Of a stretch of 64,000 nucleotides of DNA, positions 54,561 through 62,997 are shown in pieces. The notes under the pieces were generated by a model, which searched no databases, was not told where the DNA came from, and worked only from the letters and a program-made list of their open reading frames with translations. The DNA comes from DASSUW01 sp963730535 (GTDB lineage Bacteria > Actinomycetota > Thermoleophilia > Solirubrobacterales > Solirubrobacteraceae), in assembly GCA_963730535.1 (NCBI GenBank), contig CAVSRU010000008.1, positions 1 through 64,000 on the forward strand. Direction: 5' to 3'. The stretch's first letter is position 1, and each line of letters begins with the position of its first letter. The position numbers were made by a program, and so were the translations under genes.

Positions 54561-55412
54561 ATGTGCCGCTGGATGGGGTGGCTGGGCCAGGAAGTTCTCA
54601 TTGAGGAGCTGCTCTTCAAGACGCAGCACGGCATCGTGGACCAGAGCCTGCACGCCCGCATGGGCGCCGAGCCCACGAACGGCGACGGTTTCGGCATGGG
54701 CTGGTACGGCGCCGGGGAAGGCCCGGGCGTGTATCACAGCGTCGCCCCCGCATGGGGCGACGAGAACCTGCGCGAGCTCGCCGCCCACATCGAGTCGCCA
54801 CTGTTTCTGGCGCACGTGCGGGCGGCGATCGGCTCGCCGATCCAGGCGACCAACTGCCATCCCTTCCGGCGAGGCCGCTGGTTGTTCGTGCACAACGGTT
54901 TCATCGCCGAGTTCCACACGCTGCGACGGGACCTCATGCTCGCGATCGACCCCGCCCAGTTCGCCGACGTGCAGGGCTCGACAGACACCGAGGTCGTGTT
55001 CCACCTTGCGCTGACGCTGGGTCTGGAATCGGATCCCATCGGCGCCCTGGAGCGGACGGTCGGGCTGATCGAGGCCACGGCTCGCGAGCACGGCGTAGCC
55101 GCACCGGTGCAGGCGACGTTCGGGGTGTCGGACGGAATCTGCCTGTGGGCCGTGCGGTACGCGAGCGAAGGTCCCGCGCGCTCGCTCTTTGCCTCGGCCG
55201 ACGTCGACGCCGTGAAGCGCCTGCACCCCGACAACCCACGTCTCCAGCAGCTCAGCGAGGGCGACCGCCTCATCGTCTCGGAGCCGTTCGCCGATCTCCC
55301 GGGGGTCTGGCAAGAGATTCCACAGGGGACGGCGGTCTGCGCGCGCCGCGGTGGCGAGCTCGAGCACCATCCGTTCGTGCCGCGAGTCCAAGCGCCTGTC
55401 ACCGCCGGCTAG
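54561..55412 (+). CDS. Class II glutamine amidotransferase (EgtC/YafJ type)
   Basis: ATG 54561 follows AAAAGGAGCCGTGTG; starting here leaves Cys2 as the N-terminal nucleophile (MCRWMGWLG), as required. The earlier in-frame ATG 54534 would not. The 283 residues keep the Ntn features: HARMGAEPTNGDGFGMGWYG, FLAHVRAAIGSPIQATNCHP and RGRWLFVHNGFIAEFHTLRR. The family releases ammonia from glutamine or cleaves gamma-glutamyl amides (EgtC in ergothioneine synthesis). No other egt gene is present apart from the distant FGE/EgtB-fold stub at 53670. Confidence 0.85.
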   Translation: MCRWMGWLGQEVLIEELLFKTQHGIVDQSLHARMGAEPTNGDGFGMGWYGAGEGPGVYHSVAPAWGDENLRELAAHIESPLFLAHVRAAIGSPIQATNCHPFRRGRWLFVHNGFIAEFHTLRRDLMLAIDPAQFADVQGSTDTEVVFHLALTLGLESDPIGALERTVGLIEATAREHGVAAPVQATFGVSDGICLWAVRYASEGPARSLFASADVDAVKRLHPDNPRLQQLSEGDRLIVSEPFADLPGVWQEIPQGTAVCARRGGELEHHPFVPRVQAPVTAG

Positions 55413-55476
55413 CGCGACGACCCTCAGAGCAGCCGACGATCCGGGTCGTGACTCGTCGTCGGCTTGACTTCTCGGC

Positions 55477-55488
55477 GACCATTTGGTC
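55477..55488. promoter_or_regulatory. Candidate operator upstream of the TetR gene
   Basis: GACCATTTGGTC is a palindrome with exact 5-bp arms, 16 bases upstream of the TetR start. A looser pair (TTGGTCA at 55484, TGACTAA over the start) overlaps it. Self-regulation by the TetR protein is the usual arrangement; this is inference from position. Confidence 0.35.
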
Positions 55489-55503
55489 AACTGCCTAATA
55501 CAG

Positions 55504-56103
55504 ATGACTAACGTGGCTGCACGGGCGGACACGCTGGATGCGTTCCTCGACGCCGCCGAGCGCCTCCTGATCGACGTGGGGTACGCGGGCATCAGCACCC
55601 GGCGCCTGGCCGAGGAGGCCGGCGCCAACCACGGCCTGGTCCACTACTACTTCGGCTCGATGGAGAACCTGTTCGTGCGCGTGCTCGAACGGTTCACCGA
55701 CCGCCTGATCGCCCGCCAGCGCACGATGTACGCGCGCACCGACATCTCCGGCGCGGAGAAGTGGAGGACGGCGATGGGCTACCTCGAGTCAGACCTGGAG
55801 GCCGGCTATCCGAAGATCTGGCTCGAGCTGCAGGCGCTGGGCTGGAACCGGCCCGACATCGCCGAGCGCGTCGCCGAGGTCAACCGCGAGTGGCGCGACG
55901 TGCTCACCGAAGCCTTCGACCGGATGCTCGACGAGTACGACGTCGATCGCGACGAGCTCCCGCTCCCGGGGCTGGTGAGCCTGGCGATGACCTTCAACGA
56001 AGGCGTCATGGTCGAGCGCCTGTCCGGCATCTCCGCCGGGCATCGCGAGCTGATGGACATGGTCGAGCGCTGGCTCGCATCCCTCGAGGAGGCCAAGCGA
56101 TGA
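55504..56103 (+). CDS. TetR-family transcriptional regulator
   Basis: ATG 55504 gives 199 residues. The N-terminal HTH is standard (AFLDAAERLLIDVGYAGIST, then RRLAEEAGANHGLVHYYFGS). The C-terminal ligand domain is helical (KIWLELQALGWNRPDIAERV). TetR proteins usually repress and release DNA on binding a small molecule. Its stop overlaps the ATG of the hydrolase-glycosyltransferase gene (ATGA), so the two are made together and the regulator probably senses something handled by that enzyme. Confidence 0.88.
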   Translation: MTNVAARADTLDAFLDAAERLLIDVGYAGISTRRLAEEAGANHGLVHYYFGSMENLFVRVLERFTDRLIARQRTMYARTDISGAEKWRTAMGYLESDLEAGYPKIWLELQALGWNRPDIAERVAEVNREWRDVLTEAFDRMLDEYDVDRDELPLPGLVSLAMTFNEGVMVERLSGISAGHRELMDMVERWLASLEEAKR

Positions 56104-58232
56104 CGGTCACCGTGGAGACGCATGCGCTCCAGCGCGCCGAGCAGTCGCGCGCCCGCTACCCGGACGAGGAGGGCTACGTCGAACGCGACGGGGTGCGCCT
56201 CTTCTACGAGCTGTACGGCGAGGGCGAGCGGACGGTGCTGTTCCTGCCGACCTGGTCGATCATCCACTCGCGACACTGGAAGGCGCAGATCCCGTACTTC
56301 GCGCGCCACCACCGGGTGCTCACGTTCGACGGCCGTGGCAACGGGCGCTCGGACCGCCCGCGCGGCACCGACGCCTACTCCGCCCGCCAGTTCGTCGACG
56401 ACACCGTCGCCGTCATGGACGCCACCGGGACGGAGTCCGCGCTCATGGTCGCGCTCTCGGCCGGCGCGCTGTGGGCGACGCTGCTGGCGGCCGACCATCC
56501 CGAGCGGGTCGACGCCGTCGCCTACATCGGCCCGGCGGTCCCGCTCGTCCCCGGCCATCCGGAGCGCACCCGCTACGCGTTCGAGGACCGCCACGAGACC
56601 GACGAGGGCTGGGCGAAGTACAGCCGCCACTACTGGCTCCGGGACTACCCGGGCTTCCTCGAGTTCTTCTTCGGGCGGATGTTCACCGAGCCGCACTCGA
56701 CCAAGCAGATCGAGGACTGCATCGGATGGGGTCTGGACACCGACCCGGAGACGCTGATCGACACGGCGCGAGGGGTGGCCACCGTCGACGGCTTCCAGGA
56801 GAGCTGCGAGCGCGTGCGCTGCCCGGTGCTGGTCATCCACGGCAGCGACGACGCGATCCGCCCTCACGCGGGCGGTGCGGCGCTCGCGGACGCGACCGGC
56901 GGCGACCTCGTGACGCTCGAGGGCTCCGGCCACGCGCCCCACGCGCGCGACCCGGTCAAGGTCAACCTGCTGCTGCGCGACTTCGTCGACCCGCCGCCGC
57001 CCCCGAAGGTGTGGACCCGGGGCAAGCGCCGCCGTCGCCGCGCGCTGTACATCTCCTCGCCGATCGGGCTCGGGCACGCCCAGCGCGACGTTGCGATCGC
57101 GCGCGAGCTGCGGCGGCTCGTGCCGGACCTCGAGATCGACTGGCTCGCCCAGAACCCCGTGACCCGGGTGCTCGAGGGGGAGGGGGAGCGGATCCACCCG
57201 CTGAGCGCTCAGCTGGCGAACGAGTCGCGCCACATCGAGTCCGAGTCGGCCGAGCACGACCTCCACTGCTTCCAGGCCTGGCGCCGGATGGACGAGATCC
57301 TGGTCGCCAACTTCATGGTCTTCCACGACCTCGTGCGCGAGCACGAGTACGACCTGTGGATCGGCGACGAAGCCTGGGAGCTCGACTACTACCTGCACGA
57401 GAACCCAGAGCAGAAGAGCGCCGCGTACGTCTGGCTGACCGACTTCGTGGGCTGGCTGCCGATGGAGGACGGCGGCGGCCACGAGGGCTACCTGACCGCG
57501 GACTACAACGCCGAGATGATCGAGCACATCGCCCGCTACCCGCGCCTGCGCGACCGGGCGCTGTTCGTGGGCAACCGCGATGACGTGGTGCACGAGTCGT
57601 TCGGCGCCGACCTGCCGATGATCGGCGACTGGACCGAGGAGCACTTCGAGTTCACCGGCTACATCACGGGCTTCGATCCCGCCCAGTTCGCCGACCGCTC
57701 CCGCCTGCGGGCCGAGCTCGGCTACGGCGACGACGAGCGCGTGTGCGTCGTCACCGTCGGCGGCTCAGGTGTCGGCGGCCACCTGCTGCGCCGGGTGATC
57801 GCCGCCTTCCCCGAGGCCAAGCAGCGGGTGCCGGACCTGCGGATGATCGTCGTCTGCGGCCCGCGCATCGACCCGCGGTCGCTGCCCGCGGCACCCGGGC
57901 TCGAGGTGGTGACCTACGTCCACAACCTCTACCGCCACCTGGCCGCGTGCGACCTCGCCGTGGTCCAGGGCGGGCTCACCACGTCGATGGAGCTGACCGC
58001 CGCCCGCCGGCCGTTCCTCTACTTCCCGCTGCGCCACCACTTCGAGCAGAACTTCCACGTGCGCCACCGGCTCGAGCGCTACGGCGCCGGCCGCTGCATG
58101 GACTTCGACGAGTCGACGCCGGAGGTGATCGCCGAGGCGATCGCCGCCGAGATCGGTCGCGAGGTCGACTACCGCCCGGTGGAGACCGACGGTGCGGCTC
58201 GCGCCGCGGCACGGATCGCCGAAATGCTCTAG
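56100..58232 (+). CDS. Alpha/beta hydrolase fused to a MurG-like (GT28/GT1) glycosyltransferase
   Basis: ATG 56100 overlaps the TetR stop by 4 bases. The 710 residues are two enzymes. Residues 25-300 are an alpha/beta hydrolase: nucleophile Ser120 in MVALSAGALWA, acid in VLVIHGSDDAIRP (about 250) and His278 in EGSGHAPHARDP. From about 315 a GT-B glycosyltransferase begins (ALYISSPIGLGHAQRDVAIA) and ends with the donor-binding C-terminal pattern (LAVVQGGLTTSMELTAARRP; FPLRHHFEQNFHVRHRLERY). The junction is a Pro-rich linker. Both active sites look complete. A substrate that is both deacylated or hydrolysed and glycosylated, such as a glycolipid or xenobiotic, is plausible but unproven. Confidence 0.85.
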   Translation: MTVTVETHALQRAEQSRARYPDEEGYVERDGVRLFYELYGEGERTVLFLPTWSIIHSRHWKAQIPYFARHHRVLTFDGRGNGRSDRPRGTDAYSARQFVDDTVAVMDATGTESALMVALSAGALWATLLAADHPERVDAVAYIGPAVPLVPGHPERTRYAFEDRHETDEGWAKYSRHYWLRDYPGFLEFFFGRMFTEPHSTKQIEDCIGWGLDTDPETLIDTARGVATVDGFQESCERVRCPVLVIHGSDDAIRPHAGGAALADATGGDLVTLEGSGHAPHARDPVKVNLLLRDFVDPPPPPKVWTRGKRRRRRALYISSPIGLGHAQRDVAIARELRRLVPDLEIDWLAQNPVTRVLEGEGERIHPLSAQLANESRHIESESAEHDLHCFQAWRRMDEILVANFMVFHDLVREHEYDLWIGDEAWELDYYLHENPEQKSAAYVWLTDFVGWLPMEDGGGHEGYLTADYNAEMIEHIARYPRLRDRALFVGNRDDVVHESFGADLPMIGDWTEEHFEFTGYITGFDPAQFADRSRLRAELGYGDDERVCVVTVGGSGVGGHLLRRVIAAFPEAKQRVPDLRMIVVCGPRIDPRSLPAAPGLEVVTYVHNLYRHLAACDLAVVQGGLTTSMELTAARRPFLYFPLRHHFEQNFHVRHRLERYGAGRCMDFDESTPEVIAEAIAAEIGREVDYRPVETDGAARAAARIAEML

Positions 58233-58241
58233 ACGTTTCCC

Positions 58242-58577
58242 ATGGCATACGACGAGGATCTGGCCAACCGCATCCGCGAGCTGATCGCGATGGAGGCCGG
58301 GCTCACGGAGAAGAAGATGTTCGGCGGGCTCGCGTTCCTGATCGGCGGGAACATGTCGGTCGGGGTGAGCGGGCAGGGCGGGCTGATGGTCCGCATCGAC
58401 CCGGCCGAGACCGACGCGCTGGCGGAGAAGCCGCACGCGCGCCCGTTCGAGATGCGCGGCCGCGCGATGCAAGGCTGGCTCCGGGTCGACGCCGATGGCG
58501 TGCGCACGAAGCGCGAGCTCGAGCCATGGGTCCGCCGCGGGGTCGCCTACGCGCGCTCGCTGCCCGCGAAGGGCTGA
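58242..58577 (+). CDS. TfoX/Sxy N-terminal domain protein
   Basis: ATG 58242 is 9 bases after the fusion gene. The 111 residues are one TfoX-N domain: LANRIRELIAMEAGLTEKKM, then FGGLAFLIGGNMSVGVSGQG and GGLMVRIDPAETDALAEKPH, with RGRAMQGWLRVDADGVRTKR near the end. TfoX/Sxy controls competence in gammaproteobacteria; the isolated N-domain is common in actinobacteria with no known role. Confidence 0.87.
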   Translation: MAYDEDLANRIRELIAMEAGLTEKKMFGGLAFLIGGNMSVGVSGQGGLMVRIDPAETDALAEKPHARPFEMRGRAMQGWLRVDADGVRTKRELEPWVRRGVAYARSLPAKG

Positions 58578-58608
58578 CCGGCAGGCGGCGGTATAAGGAG
58601 GAGGAGCG

Positions 58609-59418
58609 ATGCGGACCTATCCCCACGGGGTGCCGTGCTGGATCGACACCGAGCAGCCCGCCGCGGACGACGCGGCGCGGTTCTACGGTGAGCTGTTCGG
58701 CTGGACGTTCGAGGACTCGGCGGGTGGGTCGTACCTGATCGCGTCGCTCGACGGCCAGGACGTCGCGGCGATCGCGCCTGGCAGCGACGGCGCGGTCGCC
58801 TGGAACACGTACATCGCCGTCGACGACGCCGACACGACGGCGGCCGCGGTGGCCGGCGCCGGCGGCAGCGTCCTGGTCGACCTGGTCGACGCCGGACCGG
58901 TCGGCCGCATGGCGATGTGCAGTGACCCGGCCGGCGCGCGCTTCCGGCTCTGGCAGGCACGGGCCCGTCCGGGCGCCCAGGCCGTCAACGCGCCGGGCGC
59001 GTGGAACTTCAGCGACCTGCGGACCGCGGATCCGGCCGCCGCGCGCGAGTTCTACGAGCCGCTGTTCGGCTGGGAGGTCGCCGACCTCGGATTCGCGGCG
59101 ATGATCCGCCGCCCCGGGTACGGAGACCACCTCGAGGCCACCGTCGACCCGGACATCCGCTCCCGCCAGGGCGCGCACAGCGTCCCGCCGGGCTTCGAGG
59201 ACGCGATCGGCTGGCTCGCGCAGGCGGGCCCCGGGGAGGCAGACCACTGGCACGTCACGTTCACGGTCGCGGATCGCGACACGTCGGTGGCAGTCGCCGA
59301 ACGGCTCGGCGCGACCGTGGTCAGCGCCGAGGACACCGATTGGACGAAGCACGCGCTGATCCGGGACCCGCAGGGGGCCGAGCTCACCATCAGCCAGTTC
59401 ACGCCGCCCGGAAGCTGA
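58609..59418 (+). CDS. VOC-family protein with two modules
   Basis: ATG 58609 follows AAGGAGGAGGAGCG. The 269 residues hold two VOC modules: GVPCWIDTEQPAADDAARFY, GELFGWTFED and NTYIAVDDADTTAAAVAGAG in the first; FSDLRTADPAAAREFYEPLF and WHVTFTVADRDTSVAVAERL in the second. The family includes glyoxalases and extradiol dioxygenases, and the two-module form is frequent in Streptomyces-like genomes. Substrate unknown. It lies in the run downstream of the TetR gene. Confidence 0.87.
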   Translation: MRTYPHGVPCWIDTEQPAADDAARFYGELFGWTFEDSAGGSYLIASLDGQDVAAIAPGSDGAVAWNTYIAVDDADTTAAAVAGAGGSVLVDLVDAGPVGRMAMCSDPAGARFRLWQARARPGAQAVNAPGAWNFSDLRTADPAAAREFYEPLFGWEVADLGFAAMIRRPGYGDHLEATVDPDIRSRQGAHSVPPGFEDAIGWLAQAGPGEADHWHVTFTVADRDTSVAVAERLGATVVSAEDTDWTKHALIRDPQGAELTISQFTPPGS

Positions 59419-59433
59419 CACGAGGAGGACGAG

Positions 59434-60375
59434 ATGCCACAGACCCACTACCTGCGGGACGACGAGCGTGTGCACTACACCTGGGACACCGGCCACGAGC
59501 CGGTCCTCGGGATCGACTCGGGCGACACGGTCGTGGTGTGGACGCGGGACGTGAGCGACAACCAGATCGGGCGGGGCTCGGACTCGAGTGTGATCGCCGA
59601 CCTGAATTGGGACTTCGTCTACCCGCTCTCGGGCCCGATCACGGTCGCCGGCGCCGAGCCGGGTGACACGCTCGCCGTCGAGGTCCTCGACATCCGGACG
59701 CAGGGCTGGGGCTGGACGGCGATCCTGCCGGGCCTCGGGCTCCTGAGCGACGACTTCCCCGACGCCTACCTGCGCGTCTTCGACATCTCGAACGGCGACT
59801 TCGCGTTCCTGCGCGAGGACGTGGCCATCCCGCTCGCGCCGTTCTTCGGCACGATGGGCGTCTGCCCGGCCGGCGCCAGCGCGCAGCCCGTGATGCCGCC
59901 GGGGACCTTCGGCGGCAACCTCGACACCCGCCAGCTCGTCCGCGGGTCGACGCTGTACCTGCCCGTGCAGGTGGAGGGCGCGCTGTTCTCGTGCGGCGAC
60001 GCCCACGGCTGCCAGGGCGACGGCGAGGTCTGCGTGACCGGCCTCGAGGCGCCGATGTACGCGGCGCTGCGGTTCACGCTGGAGAAGGGCCGGTCGATCC
60101 CGTCGCCGCAGTACCGGACGCCGGCGCCGCTCACGCCGCTCGTCGACGTCGCGCCGTTCTACGGGACGACCGGCATCGGCGGCGATCTCTACGTGGCGGC
60201 ACAGGCGGCGGTCAGGGCGATGGTGGACCACATCGCCGGGACCTCGGGCCTGAGCCCGGAGGACGCGTACCTCCTCGCCTCCCTGTGCGTCGACCTGAAG
60301 ATCTCCGAGATCGTGGACGCCGGCCAGTACGTGGTCAGCGCCCTGCTCCCGGAGGCGGTCTTCCTGCCGGCATGA
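59434..60375 (+). CDS. Acetamidase/formamidase family protein
   Basis: ATG 59434 follows CGAGGAGGACGAG. The 313 residues match the acetamidase/formamidase fold: YLRDDERVHYTWDTGHEPVL, DTVVVWTRDVSDNQIGRGSD, AGAEPGDTLAVEVLDIRTQG, FGGNLDTRQLVRGSTLYLPV and FSCGDAHGCQGDGEVCVTGL with the metal-binding GDxH. These enzymes hydrolyse short amides to the acid and ammonia, feeding nitrogen assimilation. It lies 8 bases before the SDR gene, so the two are probably co-transcribed. Confidence 0.87.
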   Translation: MPQTHYLRDDERVHYTWDTGHEPVLGIDSGDTVVVWTRDVSDNQIGRGSDSSVIADLNWDFVYPLSGPITVAGAEPGDTLAVEVLDIRTQGWGWTAILPGLGLLSDDFPDAYLRVFDISNGDFAFLREDVAIPLAPFFGTMGVCPAGASAQPVMPPGTFGGNLDTRQLVRGSTLYLPVQVEGALFSCGDAHGCQGDGEVCVTGLEAPMYAALRFTLEKGRSIPSPQYRTPAPLTPLVDVAPFYGTTGIGGDLYVAAQAAVRAMVDHIAGTSGLSPEDAYLLASLCVDLKISEIVDAGQYVVSALLPEAVFLPA

Positions 60376-60382
60376 CCGTGCG

Positions 60383-61195
60383 ATGAGCGACCAGGTGGTG
60401 CTGGTGACCGGAGCGACCGACGGCATCGGCGAGGAGGTGGCTCGGGGGCTCGCGGCGCAGGGAGCGCTCGTGCTCGTCCACGGCCGCAGCCCCGATCGGG
60501 TCGAGGCCGCCGGGCGGCGGATCGGCGGGCGGTGGGAGCCGGCCGTGGCCGACCTCGCGTCGCTCGCCCAGGTGCGGGCGCTGGCCGAGGACGTCGCGCG
60601 GCGGCATCCGCGGCTCGACGGGCTGGCCAACGTCGCCGGCGTCGGCTACCTCACCGCGCCGCCGCGCGGGGCGCGCACCGAGGACGGGCGCGAGGTCACG
60701 TGGCAGGTCAACTTCCTCGCGCCGTTCCTGCTCACGTTCCTGCTGGGCGACGCGCTGGCCGACGGCGGCGGTCGCGTGGTGCACGTGAGCTCCGGCGTGC
60801 AGGCGAGCGGCGCCGTCGACCTCGAGCGGCCCGACGAGCCGCGCACCGCGACGCCGTACACGCAGTCGAAGATCGCGATGGTCATGCACGCGCGCGAGCT
60901 GGGCGACCGCTGGCGCGGCCGCGGAGTTGACGTCAACGCGTGCGATCCGGGGTGGATCGCGACGAAGATGGGCGGCACCGGCGGCGGCTCGCTCGCCGAC
61001 GGCGCCGACACGCCGCTGTGGCTCCTCACCGACCCGGCGCTCGAAGGGACGACCGGCGGCTTCTTCTGGCACCGCCGGCCCGAGACCCCGAACCGGCAGG
61101 TGGAGGATGCCGGTGCACGGCGCCGCCTGTGGGACCTCGCGGCGTCGCAGGTCGGGCTCGAGGGCGATGAGTTCTCGGGCGCCCGCGGGTCTTGA
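60383..61195 (+). CDS. Short-chain dehydrogenase/reductase
   Basis: ATG 60383 gives 270 residues. The coenzyme loop TGATDGIGEEVARGLA, the NVAGVGYL strand, and the catalytic Ser/Tyr/Lys (VVHVSSGVQASGAV; TPYTQSKIAMVMHARELGDR) are all present. The pattern is closest to WW-domain-oxidoreductase/retinol-dehydrogenase-like SDRs (VNACDPGWIATKMGG). It reduces or oxidises a carbonyl or alcohol with NAD(P); the substrate cannot be told. Confidence 0.87.
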   Translation: MSDQVVLVTGATDGIGEEVARGLAAQGALVLVHGRSPDRVEAAGRRIGGRWEPAVADLASLAQVRALAEDVARRHPRLDGLANVAGVGYLTAPPRGARTEDGREVTWQVNFLAPFLLTFLLGDALADGGGRVVHVSSGVQASGAVDLERPDEPRTATPYTQSKIAMVMHARELGDRWRGRGVDVNACDPGWIATKMGGTGGGSLADGADTPLWLLTDPALEGTTGGFFWHRRPETPNRQVEDAGARRRLWDLAASQVGLEGDEFSGARGS

Positions 61196-61229
61196 GCTGT
61201 ACGTACCTGACGCACGAGAGGAGCGGGAC

Positions 61230-61715
61230 ATGCAGCAGCGGATCAGGCCGAACCTGTGGTTCAACACCGAGGCCGAGGAGGCCGCGGACTTCTACGTCTC
61301 GGTGTTCAAGAACTCGCGGGTCGTGAGCGTCGCCCGCTACCCCGAAGGCGCGCCCCGCGAGGCCGGCATGGTGATGACCGTCGAGTTCGAGCTCGACGGC
61401 CAGCGGTTCGTCGGCATCAACGGCGGCCCGGAGTTCACCTTCGACGAGGCGGTCTCGTTCGAGATCCTGTGCGAGGACCAGGACGAGGTCGACTACTACT
61501 GGGAGCGGCTCACCGACGGCGGCGAGGAGAGCCAGTGCGGCTGGCTCAAGGACCGCTACGGGGTGTCGTGGCAGGTCGTGCCGCGGGGCATGGACGAGGT
61601 GTTCTCCGACGCCGACTCCGAGCGGGCCAAGCGCGCGATGGAAGCGATGCTGATCATGCGCAAGCTCGACATCGCCGCGCTCCGCGCGGCAGCCGACGGC
61701 GTCACCGCGGGCTGA
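61230..61715 (+). CDS. PhnB-like VOC protein
   Basis: ATG 61230 follows GAGAGGAGCGGGAC; the open frame upstream is antisense-like. The 161 residues are one PhnB/3-demethylubiquinone-methyltransferase-like VOC module: QQRIRPNLWFNTEAEEAADF, YVSVFKNSRVVSVARYPEGA, NGGPEFTFDEAVSFEILCED and CGWLKDRYGVSWQVVPRGMD. The name is historical; most members have no proven reaction. The end overlaps the convergent membrane gene by 14 bases. Confidence 0.87.
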   Translation: MQQRIRPNLWFNTEAEEAADFYVSVFKNSRVVSVARYPEGAPREAGMVMTVEFELDGQRFVGINGGPEFTFDEAVSFEILCEDQDEVDYYWERLTDGGEESQCGWLKDRYGVSWQVVPRGMDEVFSDADSERAKRAMEAMLIMRKLDIAALRAAADGVTAG

Positions 61716-62313
61716 CGTCCCGGAGGGCGAGGTGGGGGATCGTGCGGTGCGTGATCGGCCCGATGGCGAGCGCGTACAGCACGGTCCCCACCCCGACCGT
61801 GCCGCCGAGCAGGAAGCCGCTGATCAGCACCGCCGCCTCGACGCTCGTGCGCACGACCCGCATCGAGTGCCCGCGCGCGGCGATGGCGGTGCTCAGGCCG
61901 TCGCGCGCGCCGGCGCCGAGTCCGGCTCCGATGTAGAGGCCGGTCGCGATCCCGTTGCCGACCACGCCGCCGACCAGGAGCGCCGCGCGGGCCCAGAGGG
62001 CGGACGGCGGTTCGACGAGCCAGAGGACGAGGTCGATCACGACGCCGACGACGATCGCGTTGGCCAGCGTGCCGATCCCCACGCGCTGGCGGAGCGGCCA
62101 CCAGCCGAGCAGCACGACGAAGCTGATCAGCACCGACCAGGTGCCGATCCCGAGGCCGAACGTGCGCGACAGGCCCTGGTGGAGCACGTCCCAGGGCGCC
62201 AGCCCGAGCCCGCTGAGCACCATCATCGCGATCGTCACCCCGAACAGAACCAGGCCGCCCATGAGCAGCGCGCCTCGAAACGCGCGGCGGTCGGGTGGGA
62301 GCGGCAGGAACAT
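61702..62313 (-). CDS. YczE/YitT-type membrane protein
   Basis: ATG 62313 gives 203 residues; the frame upstream (to 62934) overlaps the cupin gene and is not coding. Five helices are visible (GALLMGGLVLFGVTIAMMVL; VLISFVVLLGWWPLRQRVG; LANAIVVGVVIDLVLWLVEP; AALLVGGVVGNGIATGLYIG; AVLISGFLLGGTVGVGTVLY). The LGLAPWDVLHQGLSRTFGLG loop and GARDGLSTAIAARG are characteristic of the YczE family, of unknown function. It diverges from the cupin gene with about 20 bases between the starts. Confidence 0.85.
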   Translation of the reverse strand: MFLPLPPDRRAFRGALLMGGLVLFGVTIAMMVLSGLGLAPWDVLHQGLSRTFGLGIGTWSVLISFVVLLGWWPLRQRVGIGTLANAIVVGVVIDLVLWLVEPPSALWARAALLVGGVVGNGIATGLYIGAGLGAGARDGLSTAIAARGHSMRVVRTSVEAAVLISGFLLGGTVGVGTVLYALAIGPITHRTIPHLALRDVSPR

Positions 62314-62334
62314 GGGGCGGGGATAATCCCGCAC

Positions 62335-62880
62335 GTGACACCGGAAACCCTGCGCGTCGACGACGGCGAGACGATCACCGACCGGGAGGAGCGCCGCCTC
62401 GTGATCCTCTCCGCGCGGCCGGAGCTCACCGTCACGTGGACCCGCCATGCGCCCGGCGAGGCGGGGACCCAGCTGCACATCCACCACGAGCACGTCGACG
62501 CGTTCTACGTGCTCGACGGCGAGCTGACGCTGCGGCTCGGCCCGGCCGGCGACCCGCTGAACGTTGGCGCGGGAAGCTTCGTCGCGGTTCCCCCGTACGT
62601 CGTCCATGCCTTCCGCAACGAGAGCGAAGCGGCTGTGTCGTGGCTCAACTTCCACGCCCCGGACAAGGGGTTCGCCGACTACCTCCGGGGCGTCGCCGGG
62701 TTCGACGACGCCGAGCCGCCGCCGGACGGCGGCCGCCCGCTCACGGACGCGATCACGGCGGTCCCACTCGACGAGGTCACCGTGCCGGGGCTCCGCGTCA
62801 GCGTGCGCGGCGACGGCGGCGCGGAGCTCCGCTACGAGCTCGGCGACGGGCGCGCCATCGACATCACCACGCGCACGTGA
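62335..62880 (+). CDS. Cupin-domain protein
   Basis: GTG 62335 gives 181 residues. One cupin barrel is clear: motif 1 around GTQLHIHHEHVDAFYVLDGE (His and Glu metal ligands) and motif 2 around GSFVAVPPYVVHAFRNES (last His). The end adds a second beta-rich stretch (VPGLRVSVRGDGGAELRYEL). Cupins bind a metal and act as isomerases, dioxygenases or sensors; nothing fixes the role here. Confidence 0.85.
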   Translation: MTPETLRVDDGETITDREERRLVILSARPELTVTWTRHAPGEAGTQLHIHHEHVDAFYVLDGELTLRLGPAGDPLNVGAGSFVAVPPYVVHAFRNESEAAVSWLNFHAPDKGFADYLRGVAGFDDAEPPPDGGRPLTDAITAVPLDEVTVPGLRVSVRGDGGAELRYELGDGRAIDITTRT

Positions 62881-62913
62881 TCCTCTAAAGGCTCCCTCGA
62901 CGACTGCAGAGCG

Positions 62914-62976
62914 CGTGGGGAGACGCGTCGACACGTCGGCGAGGATCGACTACGCTCGCGGCGACGCCTCCCCACG
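62914..62976. repeat. Inverted repeat before the MMPL gene
   Basis: CGTGGGGAG (62914-62922) and CTCCCCACG (62968-62976) are exact complements 45 bases apart, ending 21 bases before the MMPL start. It may end the cupin transcript, fold in the MMPL leader or bind a regulator. Confidence 0.45.
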
Positions 62977-62997
62977 TCGACGAAGGGTCGCTCTCCC

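Noticed and set aside
55806..57644. 612-codon minus-strand ORF
   Set aside because: It is antisense to the TetR and hydrolase-glycosyltransferase genes, whose motifs are unambiguous.
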